From: JARFQW01 sp963842955
Lineage (GTDB): Bacteria; Pseudomonadota; Gammaproteobacteria; Steroidobacterales; XN24
Direction: 5' to 3'
DNA length: 64,000 bases
Assembly (NCBI GenBank): GCA_963842955.1
Contig: CAWJIJ010000009.1
Coordinates: 744,001 to 808,000, forward strand
The notes below the pieces were generated by a model. It searched no databases, was not told where the DNA came from, and saw only the letters and a list, made by a program, of their open reading frames with translations. The first letter of the stretch is position 1, and every line of letters starts with the position of its first letter. Of this stretch, positions 55,566 through 64,000 are shown in pieces. The translations under genes and the position numbers were made by a program.

Positions 55566-56495
55566 GTGAAGATCGGGCTTGCAGTCGATCCCACCTGCGA
55601 CCTTCCGCTGGCTTTTCTCGAGAAGCACGACGTAACGGTCCTGCCCGGCCGGATTCGTTTCGGCGACCTGGAGTCGCTGGACCGTCGAGACCCGCGGGAA
55701 ACCATGGGGTTCTATCGTCGTTACGTCGCCGACCGGTCTGCCGACGTGGCGACGGGCCCCGTTGCCGCCGACGAACTGCGGGAGCTGTTCCTTCAGCGGC
55801 TGGTTACCCGTCACGATCGCGTTCTGGTTCTTTGCCGTTCCACGGCCCGTGGGGGGAGCTTCGAACGGGCAACCCAGGCTTCCTACGGTGTTCTGAAGCG
55901 TTATCGGGATATCCGCCGGCAGGCCGGCCTCGACCCGGCGTTTGCCCTTCGCGTTGTGGACCTGGGGTGCGTCGGTCCGGGCGAGGGGGTTGTTGCCCAC
56001 TACGCGGTACGCCGGATCGAATCCTCGCCGCCATTTGATGCCCTGCGCCGTGCCGTGGAGGAAGCGGGATCCAGGACAATGACCTGGCTCGTGCCGCAGG
56101 ACTCCGCCTATCTGCGACGCCCGGCCGGACGCCACCCGCCGCTGCATCCCGGCGGCTGGCGCTACCTGGGCAGCCGGTTGAGTGGACGTCTGCCCGTGCT
56201 GGCGCTGCACCATGGTCAGACCCGGGCGGGCGCCCTCATGGCGGACTTTCAGGCTGGCGTGGAGTACGTTTTTGAAAGAGCCCGTGAGGCGGTCGAGGCC
56301 GGTTTGTCCGTGCCCGCCATCGTCATGAGCTTTGGCGGCGATCCACGGATCATCCGCAACCTCGCCGCCTACCAGGCCTTCGAGGGCTTTGCCGCCGACC
56401 GCAAGCTGGATCTTCAGCTCAGCGTGATGAGTGCAAGCCTCGCCGTGCAAGTAGGGCCGGGCGCGTTCGCCGCGGCCTGGACCGCCGGGGACTAG
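55566..56495 (+). CDS. DegV family protein
   Basis: A 309-residue DegV-like fatty-acid-binding fold. It starts KIGLAVDPTCDLPLAFLEKH and has VLPGRIRFGDLE, MGFYRRYVADRSADVATGPV and VLCRSTARGGSFERATQ, where DegV proteins contact the bound fatty acid. In Firmicutes such proteins (FakB) present fatty acids to FakA kinase; no fakA is visible here, so the role is open. GTG 55566 is preferred because homology begins there; the frame is open back to about 55476. It ends 4 bases inside the convergent slipin gene. Confidence 0.8.
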   Translation: MKIGLAVDPTCDLPLAFLEKHDVTVLPGRIRFGDLESLDRRDPRETMGFYRRYVADRSADVATGPVAADELRELFLQRLVTRHDRVLVLCRSTARGGSFERATQASYGVLKRYRDIRRQAGLDPAFALRVVDLGCVGPGEGVVAHYAVRRIESSPPFDALRRAVEEAGSRTMTWLVPQDSAYLRRPAGRHPPLHPGGWRYLGSRLSGRLPVLALHHGQTRAGALMADFQAGVEYVFERAREAVEAGLSVPAIVMSFGGDPRIIRNLAAYQAFEGFAADRKLDLQLSVMSASLAVQVGPGAFAAAWTAGD

Positions 56496-57323
56496 GCCTC
56501 GGCCGGCGGTGCGGACGGAGGATCGGCCGGAGCGGTTGCCGTTGGGGCGGCCGGGGGCTTGCCTGACACCATGCTGGGCGTGACCTTGCCGATGAGCGGT
56601 GCGACCAGGTCCAGCGGAAGAGGGAAGATGATGGTGTTGGTCCCGTCATCGGCGACCTGGGTCAGCGTCTGCAGGTAGCGGAGCTGCATCGCCTGGGGTT
56701 GCTGGGACAGTTGTTCCGCGGCCTCAAGCAGGTGGCGCGACGCCTGCAGCTCACCCTGGGCATGAATGACCTTGGCGCGCCGGGACCGCTCCGCTTCTGC
56801 CTGGGCGGCGATCGCCCGGATCATGCTTTCATCCAGGTCCACGTGCTTGATCTCGACGTTCGTGACCTTGATGCCCCAGGCGTCCGTGTGCTCGTCGAGG
56901 ATGAGCTGAATATCCGCGTTGAGCTTGTCCCGCTCGGACAGCATTTCGTCCAGCTCGTGCTGGCCGAGTACGGACCGGAGCGTGGTCTGGGCCAGCTGGC
57001 TGGTCGCCTCGTAGACGTTTTCGACCTGAATGATGGCTTTTTCCGGATCGACGATGCGGAAGTAGACCACGGCGTTGACCTTGACCGACACGTTGTCCTT
57101 CGAGATCACGTCCTGGGTCGGCACATCCATGACGATGACCCGAAGGTCCACCTTGGTCATCGTCTGGATGCACCGGAATCACCAGGATCAGGCCGGGGCC
57201 CTTGACCTTCCAGAACTTGCCGAGCTGGAAGATCACGCCGCGCTCGTACTCCTTGAGGATCTTGATGGAGCTGACGAGGAGCAGGACGAGGCCGCCGAGG
57301 AGGATAAGACCGATTTCGGGCAT
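56492..57323 (-). CDS. Slipin / SPFH (stomatin-like) membrane protein (frameshifted)
   Basis: About 276 residues reconstructed. The N-terminal hairpin helix and start of the SPFH domain (MPEIGLILLGGLVLLLVSSI, KEYERGVIFQLGKFWKVKGP) break at about 57170. There VIPV should continue IQTMTKVDLRVIVMDVPTQD; one extra base explains it. The rest has VYEATSQLAQTTLRSVLGQH, an Ala/Glu-rich coiled coil and an Ala/Pro-rich tail. It forms membrane microdomain scaffolds together with the NfeD protein encoded 3 bases upstream; slipin-NfeD pairs are conserved. Confidence 0.9.
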
Positions 57324-57326
57324 GAC

Positions 57327-58767
57327 TTAGTTCTCCGGTTCTTTGTCGGGACTGACCTGGAGGGTCAGCCCGTCTATTGCCACGACGTTCACCGCCTGGC
57401 CTGAATGAATGGGTTGGCTGCTCCGAGGCATTCCACAGTTCGCCGTGTACGAAGACCCAGCCCTTGCCATGGAAGTCTTCCCGGGCGATGCCCGAGGCGC
57501 CGATCATTTGTTCGATGCCGCTGACCACGGGCCGCCGTCGCGCCTTGATGGCCACCCAGATGATCCCCATGACCGACAGGGCACCGACGCTGGCTACGCC
57601 GGCGATCAGCCCCAGCGGTACACCGAAACCAGGCACGTCGGTGTCCATGAGGATCACTGATCCCACGACGAACGCGATCACGCCGCCGATGCCAAGCACA
57701 CCGAAACTGGGCACGAACGCCTCGGAGATCATGAGGATGATGCCGAGGACGATCAGCGCCAGGCCGGCATAGTTCACCGGCAGGACCTGCAGAGCATATG
57801 CCGCTATCAGCAGGCAGATCACGCCGACGACTCCAGGGACAATGGCGCCGGGATTGTAGCCTTCGAATATCAGACCGTAGATGCCGACCAGCAGCAGGAG
57901 GTAGGCCACGGTCGGGCTGGTGATGATGCTCAGAACTTCGGTCCGCCAGTCGGGCTCGATGCGCTCAAGCACCAGTCCGTCGGTCTCGAGCACACGCTCG
58001 CCTTCAGCCATCTGGACCGGGCGGCCGTCGATGGCCCCCAGGAGTTCCGCCATGTCCGAGGCGATGACATCAATGACGTTCAGCTCCAGGGCTATCGAGG
58101 AGGATATGCTGGCCCCTTCACGGACGGCTTCCTCGGCCCAGTCGGCGTTTCGGCCGCGCTGCTCGGCGAGACTACGGATATACGCGACCATGTCGTTGAG
58201 CACTTTCTGCTCGGAGGCCGTTGCGGGCTCGAAATCCTGGCTCTCACCGGACTCGTTGCCGTCATCCGCATTCTCGCCGGAAGTTTCGTCACCGGCCGGG
58301 TTCTCCGGTTCGTTGCCGGGGAGATCTCTTAACCCACCAGGCTTCGGCGTGCCACCGCCCATGGCCACCGGCGTGGCGGCGCCTACGTGGGTCGCCGGCG
58401 CCATTGCCGCAATGTGGCTGGCATAGAGGATGTAGGTGCCCGCGCTGGCTGCACGGGAGCCTGATGGTGCAACGAACGTGACAACGGGCACCGGAGAGCC
58501 GAGGATTGCCTTGATGATGTCGCGCGTCGAGGAGACCAGCCCACCCGGGGTGTCCATCTGCAGAACAATGAGGCCAGCATCCTGTTCGGCGGCGGTTTGC
58601 ATGCCCCGAATCAGGTAGTCGCTGGTCGCCGGCCCGATAGGCCCGTCTATCTGAAGCAGAACGCCTGCACCGGCGCCATCCTGAGCGCGGCCGCTCACCG
58701 CCAGGCACAGGAGCATCAGCATGGCGGCCGCGGCCCGAAAAGACTTCTTGGCGAGAATCTCACGCAT
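57327..58767 (-). CDS. NfeD family membrane serine protease (frameshifted near C-terminus)
   Basis: About 479 residues reconstructed. A signal sequence (to VSGRAQ) is followed by a ClpP-like periplasmic protease domain with VLQMDTPGGLVSSTRDIIKA and the nucleophile region FVAPSGSRAASAGTYILYAS. Several membrane helices follow (AYLLLLVGIYGLIFEGYNPG onward). The C-terminal OB-fold NfeD domain breaks near 57405-57415; after correction it continues HSGQAVNVVAIDGLTLQVSP and stops at 57327. The insert between protease motifs (about residues 140-175) is acidic and Gly/Asn-rich. It is the partner of the slipin gene downstream. Confidence 0.9.
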
Positions 58768-58886
58768 CTGGTTCGATGGTAGTGCCTGCGCCTTCCCGGC
58801 GCCACCGGCCCCTTCTCCGCTGTCCCGGCAGCGGGGGTATACTTCCGCGCCACGATCTGCTCCAGTTCCTGCGGAAGACGCACTGA

Positions 58887-59384
58887 ATGCACATTACGTT
58901 CATGACCACCGGCGGCACCATCGACAAGGTGTACTTCGATGCCCAGAGCCGCTTCGAGGTGGGGGAGACCACACTGGAGCACATGCTGCGGCAGGGGGAA
59001 GTCGCGTTTGATTACGAGATCGTTTCCCTCATGCGCAAGGACAGCATGGAACTGACCGCTGCTGACCGGGAACTGATTCGCGGCGCCATCGAGGCCCGTG
59101 ACAGCCGCCGATTCGTCATCACCCATGGCACGGACACGATGGTCGAGACGGCACTCGCGCTGGAGGGTCTGGCGGACCGGGTCGTCGTCCTCACCGGCGC
59201 TCTGAGCCCGGCACGTTTCCAGCAAAGCGACGCGCCCATCAACATCGGCCTGGCGATTGCCGCCGCTCAAACGTGCTCTCCCGGAGTCTACGTCGCGATG
59301 AACGGGCGAATCTTTTCTCCCCGTGGTCTACGAAAGAACCGGGAGCGCAACCGTTTCGAATTGCCGCCCGGCCAGGGCAGCTGA
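58887..59384 (+). CDS. Small single-domain asparaginase-like protein
   Basis: A 165-residue protein equal to the N-terminal domain of type I/II asparaginases. The first catalytic Thr is in FMTTGGTIDKVYF and the second in FVITHGTDTMVETALAL. GVYVAMNGRIFSP and RKNRERNRFE close the fold. Stand-alone proteins of this length exist in many gammaproteobacteria, so this is not a truncation. Asparaginase activity is not assured without the C-terminal domain. It diverges from NfeD. Confidence 0.85.
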   Translation: MHITFMTTGGTIDKVYFDAQSRFEVGETTLEHMLRQGEVAFDYEIVSLMRKDSMELTAADRELIRGAIEARDSRRFVITHGTDTMVETALALEGLADRVVVLTGALSPARFQQSDAPINIGLAIAAAQTCSPGVYVAMNGRIFSPRGLRKNRERNRFELPPGQGS

Positions 59385-59478
59385 GCCGAGACGCAGTCCG
59401 GGCACTAACCGGTCGCCTCGAGGCGGCCGCGCCTGATCAGGACCCGAACACAAGAATGGATGGCTAATGGAGATCACG

Positions 59479-60435
59479 ATGTCCGATTCGCACCCGCCGG
59501 CGACAGCCGGGGCACTCAAGCGCGTGGCAGCCGGGCTCGCCTGCGCAGGGGTATTTCTTGCCGGTCCGGCCGCGGCCCATGAAGAACAGAGCACCGCCGC
59601 CGGCACCCCGAAGCAGGAAGTCACTGTGGTTGCCGAGCAGGTTGCTGGCGGCGTTTACATGTTGACGGGCCGTGGCGGCAATATCGGCGTGTCGGTGGGA
59701 CCGGACGGCGTGTTCATGATCGATGACCAGTACGCGCCGCTGACCGAGGCGATTCGCGAAGCAGTCCGCAAGCTGTCAGACCAGCCGATCCGGTTTGTGC
59801 TGAACACGCACTGGCACGGCGACCACACCGGCGGCAACGAGAACCTCGGCAAGGCAGGTTCGCTGATCGTCGCCCACGACAATGTGCGTGTGCGCCTGGG
59901 TACGGACCAGAACATGCCGTTCTTCGGACGCGACGTGCCGGCCTCGCCGGCAGCGGCCCTGCCGGTTGTCACATTCAATGACGAGGTGGGCTTTCATCTC
60001 AACGGCGAAGAGATCCGCGCCCTGCATTTCCCTAATGCCCACACCGACGGCGACTCCGTTGTCCAGTTTCGGGGCAACAACGTCGTGCATATGGGCGACA
60101 TCTATTTCAATGGTCTGTACCCGTTCATTGACTCAGGCAGTGGCGGCTCGATCCGCGGCATGGTGGCCGCAATCGATGGTGTTCTTCCGCTGATGGACGC
60201 CGAAACCCGGGTCATACCCGGCCACGGACCCCTGTCCAATCGCGACGAGCTCGCCGCCTACCGGAATATGCTGGACGATGTGGCAAACCAGATATCAGCG
60301 CTCCTCGCCGAGGGCAAGGATCTCGCGGCCATCCAGGCAGCGGCACCCACGGCCAGCTACGACGGTGACTGGGGCGGCGGTTTCATCAATCCCGACACGT
60401 GGGTGAAGATGATTGTCGAAGACCTGTCCCGGTAA
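59479..60435 (+). CDS. Exported MBL-fold metallo-hydrolase
   Basis: A 318-residue metallo-beta-lactamase-fold protein. An N-terminal signal peptide (LKRVAAGLACAGVFLAGPAA-AHEE) indicates periplasmic location. Metal ligands are in FVLNTHWHGDHTGGNENLG (HxHxDH), FPNAHTDGDSVV, VVHMGDIYFNG and VIPGHGPL. The sequence resembles the periplasmic cyclase/quinoprotein-associated MBL family rather than true beta-lactamases; substrate unknown. ATG 59479 has GGAG seven bases upstream; another ATG at 59467 is in frame. Confidence 0.88.
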   Translation: MSDSHPPATAGALKRVAAGLACAGVFLAGPAAAHEEQSTAAGTPKQEVTVVAEQVAGGVYMLTGRGGNIGVSVGPDGVFMIDDQYAPLTEAIREAVRKLSDQPIRFVLNTHWHGDHTGGNENLGKAGSLIVAHDNVRVRLGTDQNMPFFGRDVPASPAAALPVVTFNDEVGFHLNGEEIRALHFPNAHTDGDSVVQFRGNNVVHMGDIYFNGLYPFIDSGSGGSIRGMVAAIDGVLPLMDAETRVIPGHGPLSNRDELAAYRNMLDDVANQISALLAEGKDLAAIQAAAPTASYDGDWGGGFINPDTWVKMIVEDLSR

Positions 60436-60456
60436 GTCTTCTTCGTGGAGCTGGGT

Positions 60457-60493
60457 TAACCCGCCGCGCCGGTCCGGCCGGCACGGCGGGTTA
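60457..60493. terminator. Long inverted repeat between convergent genes
   Basis: TAACCCGCCG (60457-60466) pairs with CGGCGGGTTA (60484-60493), with an inner CGCCGG/CCGG stem. It lies between the convergent MBL and aldehyde dehydrogenase genes and probably terminates both, although neither strand shows a long T tract. Confidence 0.5.
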
Positions 60494-60512
60494 GTCGGCT
60501 GCCGGTTTCAGG

Positions 60513-62036
60513 CTAGCCGCCGATATCGAAACGGATTCCCTGGGCCAGCGGCAAATCAGTGGAGTAGTTGATCGTGTTGGTCTGGCGGCGCATGTACGCC
60601 TTCCACGAGTCCGAACCGGCTTCGCGGCCACCGCCGGTCTCTTTTTCCCCCCCGAAGGCGCCGCCGATCTCGGCCCCCGAGGTGCCGATATTCACGTTGG
60701 CTATTCCGCAGTCGCTGCCGGCGGCGGAAAGGAAACGCTCGGCGGTCTGTAGGTTGTCGGTGAAGATGGCCGACGACAAACCCTGGCGAACGCCGTTGTG
60801 CATGGCGATGGCCTCATCGAGGCTGTGATAGGGGATCAGGTAGAGAATGGGGGCGAAGGTCTCGTCCTGCACGATCTGCCAGTCGTTGAGCGCTCGCACG
60901 ATGGTGGGCTGAACGAAATTGCCCGCCTGGTCGAGCACATGGCCACCCGCCAGTACCTGCCCGCCCTGGGCCAGAGCGGCCTCTACGGCTCTCTCGAAAC
61001 GCAGCACCGAGTCCTCGTCGATCAAGGGGCCCATCAGGGTGGCCGGATCCATCGGATCGCCGATTTTCACCTGGTCGTAGGCACGGATCAGGCGATGGGC
61101 CAGTTCTTCGTAGAGCTTCTGGTGGACGAATACCCTGCGCGTCGAGGTACAGCGCTGGCCGGCCGTGCCCACCGCCCCGAATACGATCGCCGGAACCGCA
61201 AGATCCAGGTTGGCTTCCTCGTCCACGATGATCGCGTTGTTGCCGCCGAGTTCGAGCAGGGATTTGCCCATGCGGCGGGCCACCTGTTCTCCCACCTGGC
61301 GACCGACGGCGCAGGAGCCGGTGAAGGACACCAGGTCGATGCGCTCATCGTTGACGAAGGTCTCGGCCTGGCTGACATCGCCATCCAGGAACATGTGGAA
61401 GATCGCCGGGAACCCTTGTCCTTCCAGGGCTTCGTTGACGATCTTCTGGATGGCGACGGCGCACAAGGGCGTCTTGGGGGAGGGTTTCCAGATGCAGACG
61501 TCACCGCAGATCGCGGCGATGAACGCATTCCAGGACCATACGGCCACGGGGAAGTTGAAGGCGGAGATGATCCCGACGATACCCAGCGGATGCCACTGCT
61601 CGTACATCCGGTGGCCGGGACGCTCCGAGTGCATGGTGTTGCCGTAGAGCATGCGTGACTGGCCGACGGCGAAGTCGGCAATATCGATCATTTCCTGTAC
61701 TTCGCCGTCGCCCTCGGCCTTGATCTTGCCCATCTCCAGGGTGACCAGGCTGCCCAGGGCATCCTTGTGCCTGCGCAGGGCCTCGCCGATGAGCCGCACG
61801 GCTTCTCCGCGATGCGGCGCCGGCAGCGCCCGCCACTCGCCGAACGCGGCTCTAGCGGCCTGGACGATGGCTTCGTAGTCCGATGGCGTGGCGGCCTTGA
61901 CGCGGCCGAGTACTTCGCCCGTGGCGGGGTTGACGCTGTCGATCACGCGTCCGCCGTCACAGGGCAGGGGACGGCTTCCGGCCCAGGCGCCGGCGTTGAC
62001 TTCCTCCAGACCAAGGGCCTTTAGAACCTTTTCCAT
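60513..62036 (-). CDS. amaB: L-aminoadipate-semialdehyde dehydrogenase (ALDH7/AmaB family)
   Basis: A 507-residue aldehyde dehydrogenase of the ALDH7 (antiquitin) type. NAD-site FTGSCAVGRQVGEQVARRMG, general base LELGGNNAIIVDEE and the catalytic Cys in GTAGQRCTSTRRVFVH (about residue 294) are present. The C-terminal GGAFGGEKETGGGREAGSDS matches the ALDH7 signature. It oxidises alpha-aminoadipate semialdehyde to alpha-aminoadipate in lysine breakdown. ATG 62036 has AGGAGAG upstream. It starts one base after the saccharopine dehydrogenase gene ends. Confidence 0.9.
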   Translation of the reverse strand: MEKVLKALGLEEVNAGAWAGSRPLPCDGGRVIDSVNPATGEVLGRVKAATPSDYEAIVQAARAAFGEWRALPAPHRGEAVRLIGEALRRHKDALGSLVTLEMGKIKAEGDGEVQEMIDIADFAVGQSRMLYGNTMHSERPGHRMYEQWHPLGIVGIISAFNFPVAVWSWNAFIAAICGDVCIWKPSPKTPLCAVAIQKIVNEALEGQGFPAIFHMFLDGDVSQAETFVNDERIDLVSFTGSCAVGRQVGEQVARRMGKSLLELGGNNAIIVDEEANLDLAVPAIVFGAVGTAGQRCTSTRRVFVHQKLYEELAHRLIRAYDQVKIGDPMDPATLMGPLIDEDSVLRFERAVEAALAQGGQVLAGGHVLDQAGNFVQPTIVRALNDWQIVQDETFAPILYLIPYHSLDEAIAMHNGVRQGLSSAIFTDNLQTAERFLSAAGSDCGIANVNIGTSGAEIGGAFGGEKETGGGREAGSDSWKAYMRRQTNTINYSTDLPLAQGIRFDIGG

Positions 62037-62037
62037 A

Positions 62038-63201
62038 TCACTCTCCTGCAGCTCGCTGGTGCCCGGTACGGCCGGTGGCCACCAGACGGGCGGAAATTTC
62101 ATTGGTGCCGCCATGGGCGTAGTAGCGGCCGAAGCGGTTGTCCAGTATGTCCTTCAGGCGGAAGCTCTCCTGGGTGACAAAACCCTCGTGATCCCCCGGG
62201 TTGGAGAGCACCAGATCCACGACGGAGCACACGCCGGCAGCGGTTGTCACCTGGATGGCGGACCACAGGCGGCTGGCGATCACCTGGGGATAGACCTTGT
62301 TGACGTAGTTTTCCTCGCGCAGTTCGCCGTCCTGCAGACCGGTCACAGAGACGTACACGACAACCACGTCCTGGAGCGTTCGCGGCACGGCATTTTCCAG
62401 AATGCGCTTCAAGGTGTCGCGATCATGGTTGAGCTTCAGCCCGTTCATGAGCAGGCGCATCTGGTGGCAGTGCCCCGGGTAGCGCATGGTCTTGTAGTTC
62501 ATCTGCCGGACCTGGCCGGACCAGGTTTCCGCCATCGAGCCGAGACCGCCGGAGGTATTGAACGCCTCGTATAGCGTGCCGTCGATCTCGATTTCCTCGA
62601 GGCCCTCCAACGGCATAACGTTGACCTGGTCGCCGTCCTCGACGCTCTGGCACATATTGCCGTACTCGTTGATCAGCCCGTCGGTGGACCAGGTCAGCGA
62701 ATACTTCAGCACGTTGTTCGGGTGCTGGGGGAGGGCACCGACCCGCAGCTTGACCGTATGGACCTCGTCGAAGTGGTTCGCCAGCGCCTGCGCGGCAATG
62801 CTGATGAAGCCGGGGGCCAGGCCGCACTGCGGGGCAAATGCCCGCTTTGCACCCCGGGCCAGTCGGCGCACCTGGTTGGTGACGGCCACGTCCTCGGTGA
62901 GGTCGAAGTAGTGCATGTTGGCGTCGCGCGCGGCCTGGGCGACCACCGTGTTGCAGAAGTAGGGCAGGCTGGATACGACGGCGTCGGCCGGATGTTCGGC
63001 CAGGTGGGCGGCCAGCGCCTCCGGATTGCTGGCGTCCACATGGGCGCCCGTAACGTGGTCCAGGCCATGAGCGGCAACCACGGATTCCACGGCTTCTCCG
63101 TCGATGTCGGCCAGTTGGACCCGATAGTCACCGGATTCGCCGAGGAGCCCGGATATCAGGGCTCCGATCTTGCCGGCCCCAAGAACGAGAACTCGATGCA
63201 T
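62038..63201 (-). CDS. Saccharopine dehydrogenase family protein (LYS9-like)
   Basis: A 387-residue NAD(P)-dependent enzyme. Rossmann motif VLVLGAGKIGALISGLLGES, SSLPYFCNTVVAQAARDANM, HYFDLTED and CGLAPGFISIAAQALANHF match saccharopine dehydrogenase (glutamate-forming), which yields alpha-aminoadipate semialdehyde and glutamate. The product is the substrate of the ALDH7 encoded one base downstream, so the two genes form the lower part of the saccharopine route of lysine catabolism. The upper enzyme (lysine-ketoglutarate reductase) is not in the window. Confidence 0.88.
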   Translation of the reverse strand: MHRVLVLGAGKIGALISGLLGESGDYRVQLADIDGEAVESVVAAHGLDHVTGAHVDASNPEALAAHLAEHPADAVVSSLPYFCNTVVAQAARDANMHYFDLTEDVAVTNQVRRLARGAKRAFAPQCGLAPGFISIAAQALANHFDEVHTVKLRVGALPQHPNNVLKYSLTWSTDGLINEYGNMCQSVEDGDQVNVMPLEGLEEIEIDGTLYEAFNTSGGLGSMAETWSGQVRQMNYKTMRYPGHCHQMRLLMNGLKLNHDRDTLKRILENAVPRTLQDVVVVYVSVTGLQDGELREENYVNKVYPQVIASRLWSAIQVTTAAGVCSVVDLVLSNPGDHEGFVTQESFRLKDILDNRFGRYYAHGGTNEISARLVATGRTGHQRAAGE

Positions 63202-63371
63202 AACGATCTCCAGCTGGATCGAAACTAGTAGATGTGAATCCCGCGGCCGGAACCCCCGGTCACCGGGCGACGGGTAAACCGGGAATTATCGCGACTGTCG
63301 CTAAAAGCCGCCAGCCCCGATTGATATTCCGTCGGGTTTTGCAATGCGGCATCGCGGTGTAATCTAGGCAT

Positions 63372-64000
63372 ATGAGCCAACCCCCCGACCAGGTCAGCTG
63401 GCATCCCGCCAGCTGGCACGCCCGAACCGCGGGCCAGCAGCCCCTGTATGCGGACCCCGCGGCCGTTGAACGCGTCATTGCCGACCTGTCGGCCCTGCCG
63501 CCGCTCGTCGTCTCCTGGGAGGTCGAAGAGCTCAAGAAGCAGATCGCCCTCGCCCAGCAGGGCAAGGCGTTTCTGCTCCAGGGCGGCGATTGCGCGGAGA
63601 GCTTCGCCGAGTGCGAGTCCGACCGCATCGCGCGCAAGCTCAAGATTCTGCTCCAGATCAGCGTGGTGTTGCTGCATGGCCTGAAGAAGCCCGTAATCCG
63701 GGTCGGGCGGATGGCGGGCCAGTATGCCAAGCCCCGGTCGGCGGACACCGAGACCATCGATGGCGTGACGTTGCCGAGCTATCGGGGCGACCTCGTAAAT
63801 CGGCAGGGCTTTACGCCGGAAGATCGGGAGCCGGATCCGCGGCTCATGATCGAGGGCTATCAGCGGGCGGCGCTCACCCTGAATTTCGTGCGGTCGCTGG
63901 TCGACGGCGGCTTCGCGGATCTGCATCACCCGGAGTACTGGGACGTGGACTTCGTGGCCTCGTCTCCCTACGAGGCCCAGTACCGGCACATCGTGCAGTC
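63372..64000 (+). CDS. Class II 3-deoxy-7-phosphoheptulonate synthase (truncated by window edge)
   Basis: The first 209 residues of a plant/mycobacterial-type (class II) DAHP synthase, which condenses PEP and erythrose 4-phosphate at the entry to the shikimate pathway. It starts MSQPPDQVSWHPASWHARTA. The metal-binding Cys is in LLQGGDCAESFAECESD, followed by PVIRVGRMAGQYAKPRSADT and PSYRGDLVN. The full enzyme is about 450 residues. ATG 63372 is supported by homology. It diverges from the lysine-catabolism genes across 170 bases. Confidence 0.93.
   Translation, partial: MSQPPDQVSWHPASWHARTAGQQPLYADPAAVERVIADLSALPPLVVSWEVEELKKQIALAQQGKAFLLQGGDCAESFAECESDRIARKLKILLQISVVLLHGLKKPVIRVGRMAGQYAKPRSADTETIDGVTLPSYRGDLVNRQGFTPEDREPDPRLMIEGYQRAALTLNFVRSLVDGGFADLHHPEYWDVDFVASSPYEAQYRHIVQ

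Noticed and set aside
59479..60435. Antibiotic beta-lactamase
   Set aside because: The HxHxDH site fits the broad MBL fold, but the surrounding sequence and context do not match B1-B3 beta-lactamases.

Overview
The window is a chromosomal segment of a GC-rich (roughly 65% by eye) gammaproteobacterium. The evidence is the gene order yebC-ruvC-ruvA-ruvB-ybgC-tolQRAB-pal-cpoB-queE-queC, a complete Na+-translocating NADH:quinone reductase operon (nqrABCDEF-nqrM), a RelA-type (p)ppGpp synthetase with a degenerate N-terminal region, and the mnmA/nudJ, purB and roxA neighbourhood. A marine or halophilic lineage is plausible from the Na+ pump and the wax-ester-type acyltransferase, but I cannot name a genus. 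I see no prophage, IS element, CRISPR array or plasmid gene. This is a core chromosome with a few accessory genes.

Layout. 1-699: 5' part of relA (minus). 739-10922 (plus): YfaZ-like porin, yebC, the Holliday-junction resolvasome ruvCAB, the Tol-Pal envelope-constriction system, then queE/queC of queuosine synthesis. 10998-11073: tRNA-Lys(UUU). 11077-11776: a long non-coding stretch with two Rho-independent terminators and many GGA-loop hairpins, proposed here as Csr/Rsm-type regulatory RNA. 11777-14791 (minus): lipoprotein prolyl oligopeptidase and a crotonase. 14939-17987 (plus): a three-gene cassette of retropepsin-like protease, transglutaminase-like 7TM protein and ATP-grasp ligase. 18032-19647: two SDR oxidoreductases. 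19813-26781: the nqr operon with nqrM, a CBS-domain protein and a small helical protein. 26778-28992 (minus): ppk1. 28993-29421: intergenic, with an orphan plus-strand terminator and a candidate small RNA. 29422-40355: NERD-like protein, M20 peptidase, tatD, TPR-like protein, a WS/DGAT acyltransferase with a histone-H1-like tail, fadH, YgjP-type metalloprotease, patatin and sirtuin. 40364-48608 (minus): acnA, mnmA, nudJ, PLD-like protein, GNAT, L16 arginine hydroxylase and purB. 48768-56495 (plus): fumC, nudL, mazG, hrpA and a DegV protein. 56492-58767 (minus): slipin and NfeD. 58887-60435: small asparaginase and an MBL hydrolase. 60513-63201 (minus): alpha-aminoadipate semialdehyde dehydrogenase and saccharopine dehydrogenase (lysine catabolism). 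63372-64000: 5' part of a class II DAHP synthase.

A striking technical feature is that many well-conserved genes are interrupted by single-base indels, nearly all one-base insertions: pal, nqrB (2), nqrC (3), nqrD, nqrE, nqrF, the small helical gene, ppk1, the M20 peptidase, tatD, slipin and NfeD. Twelve of the fifteen lie between 21.4 and 31.8 kb. Family-typical protein continues in the shifted frame every time, so these are more likely consensus errors in a poorly polished part of the assembly than decay. I annotate such genes over their full reconstructed span.

Most interesting biology: the WS/DGAT with a PhaF/AlgP-like basic tail (a possible lipid-body-to-nucleoid tether), the GGA-hairpin RNA locus downstream of tRNA-Lys, the candidate small RNA between ppk1 and the NERD gene, and the uncharacterised protease/7TM/ATP-grasp cassette.
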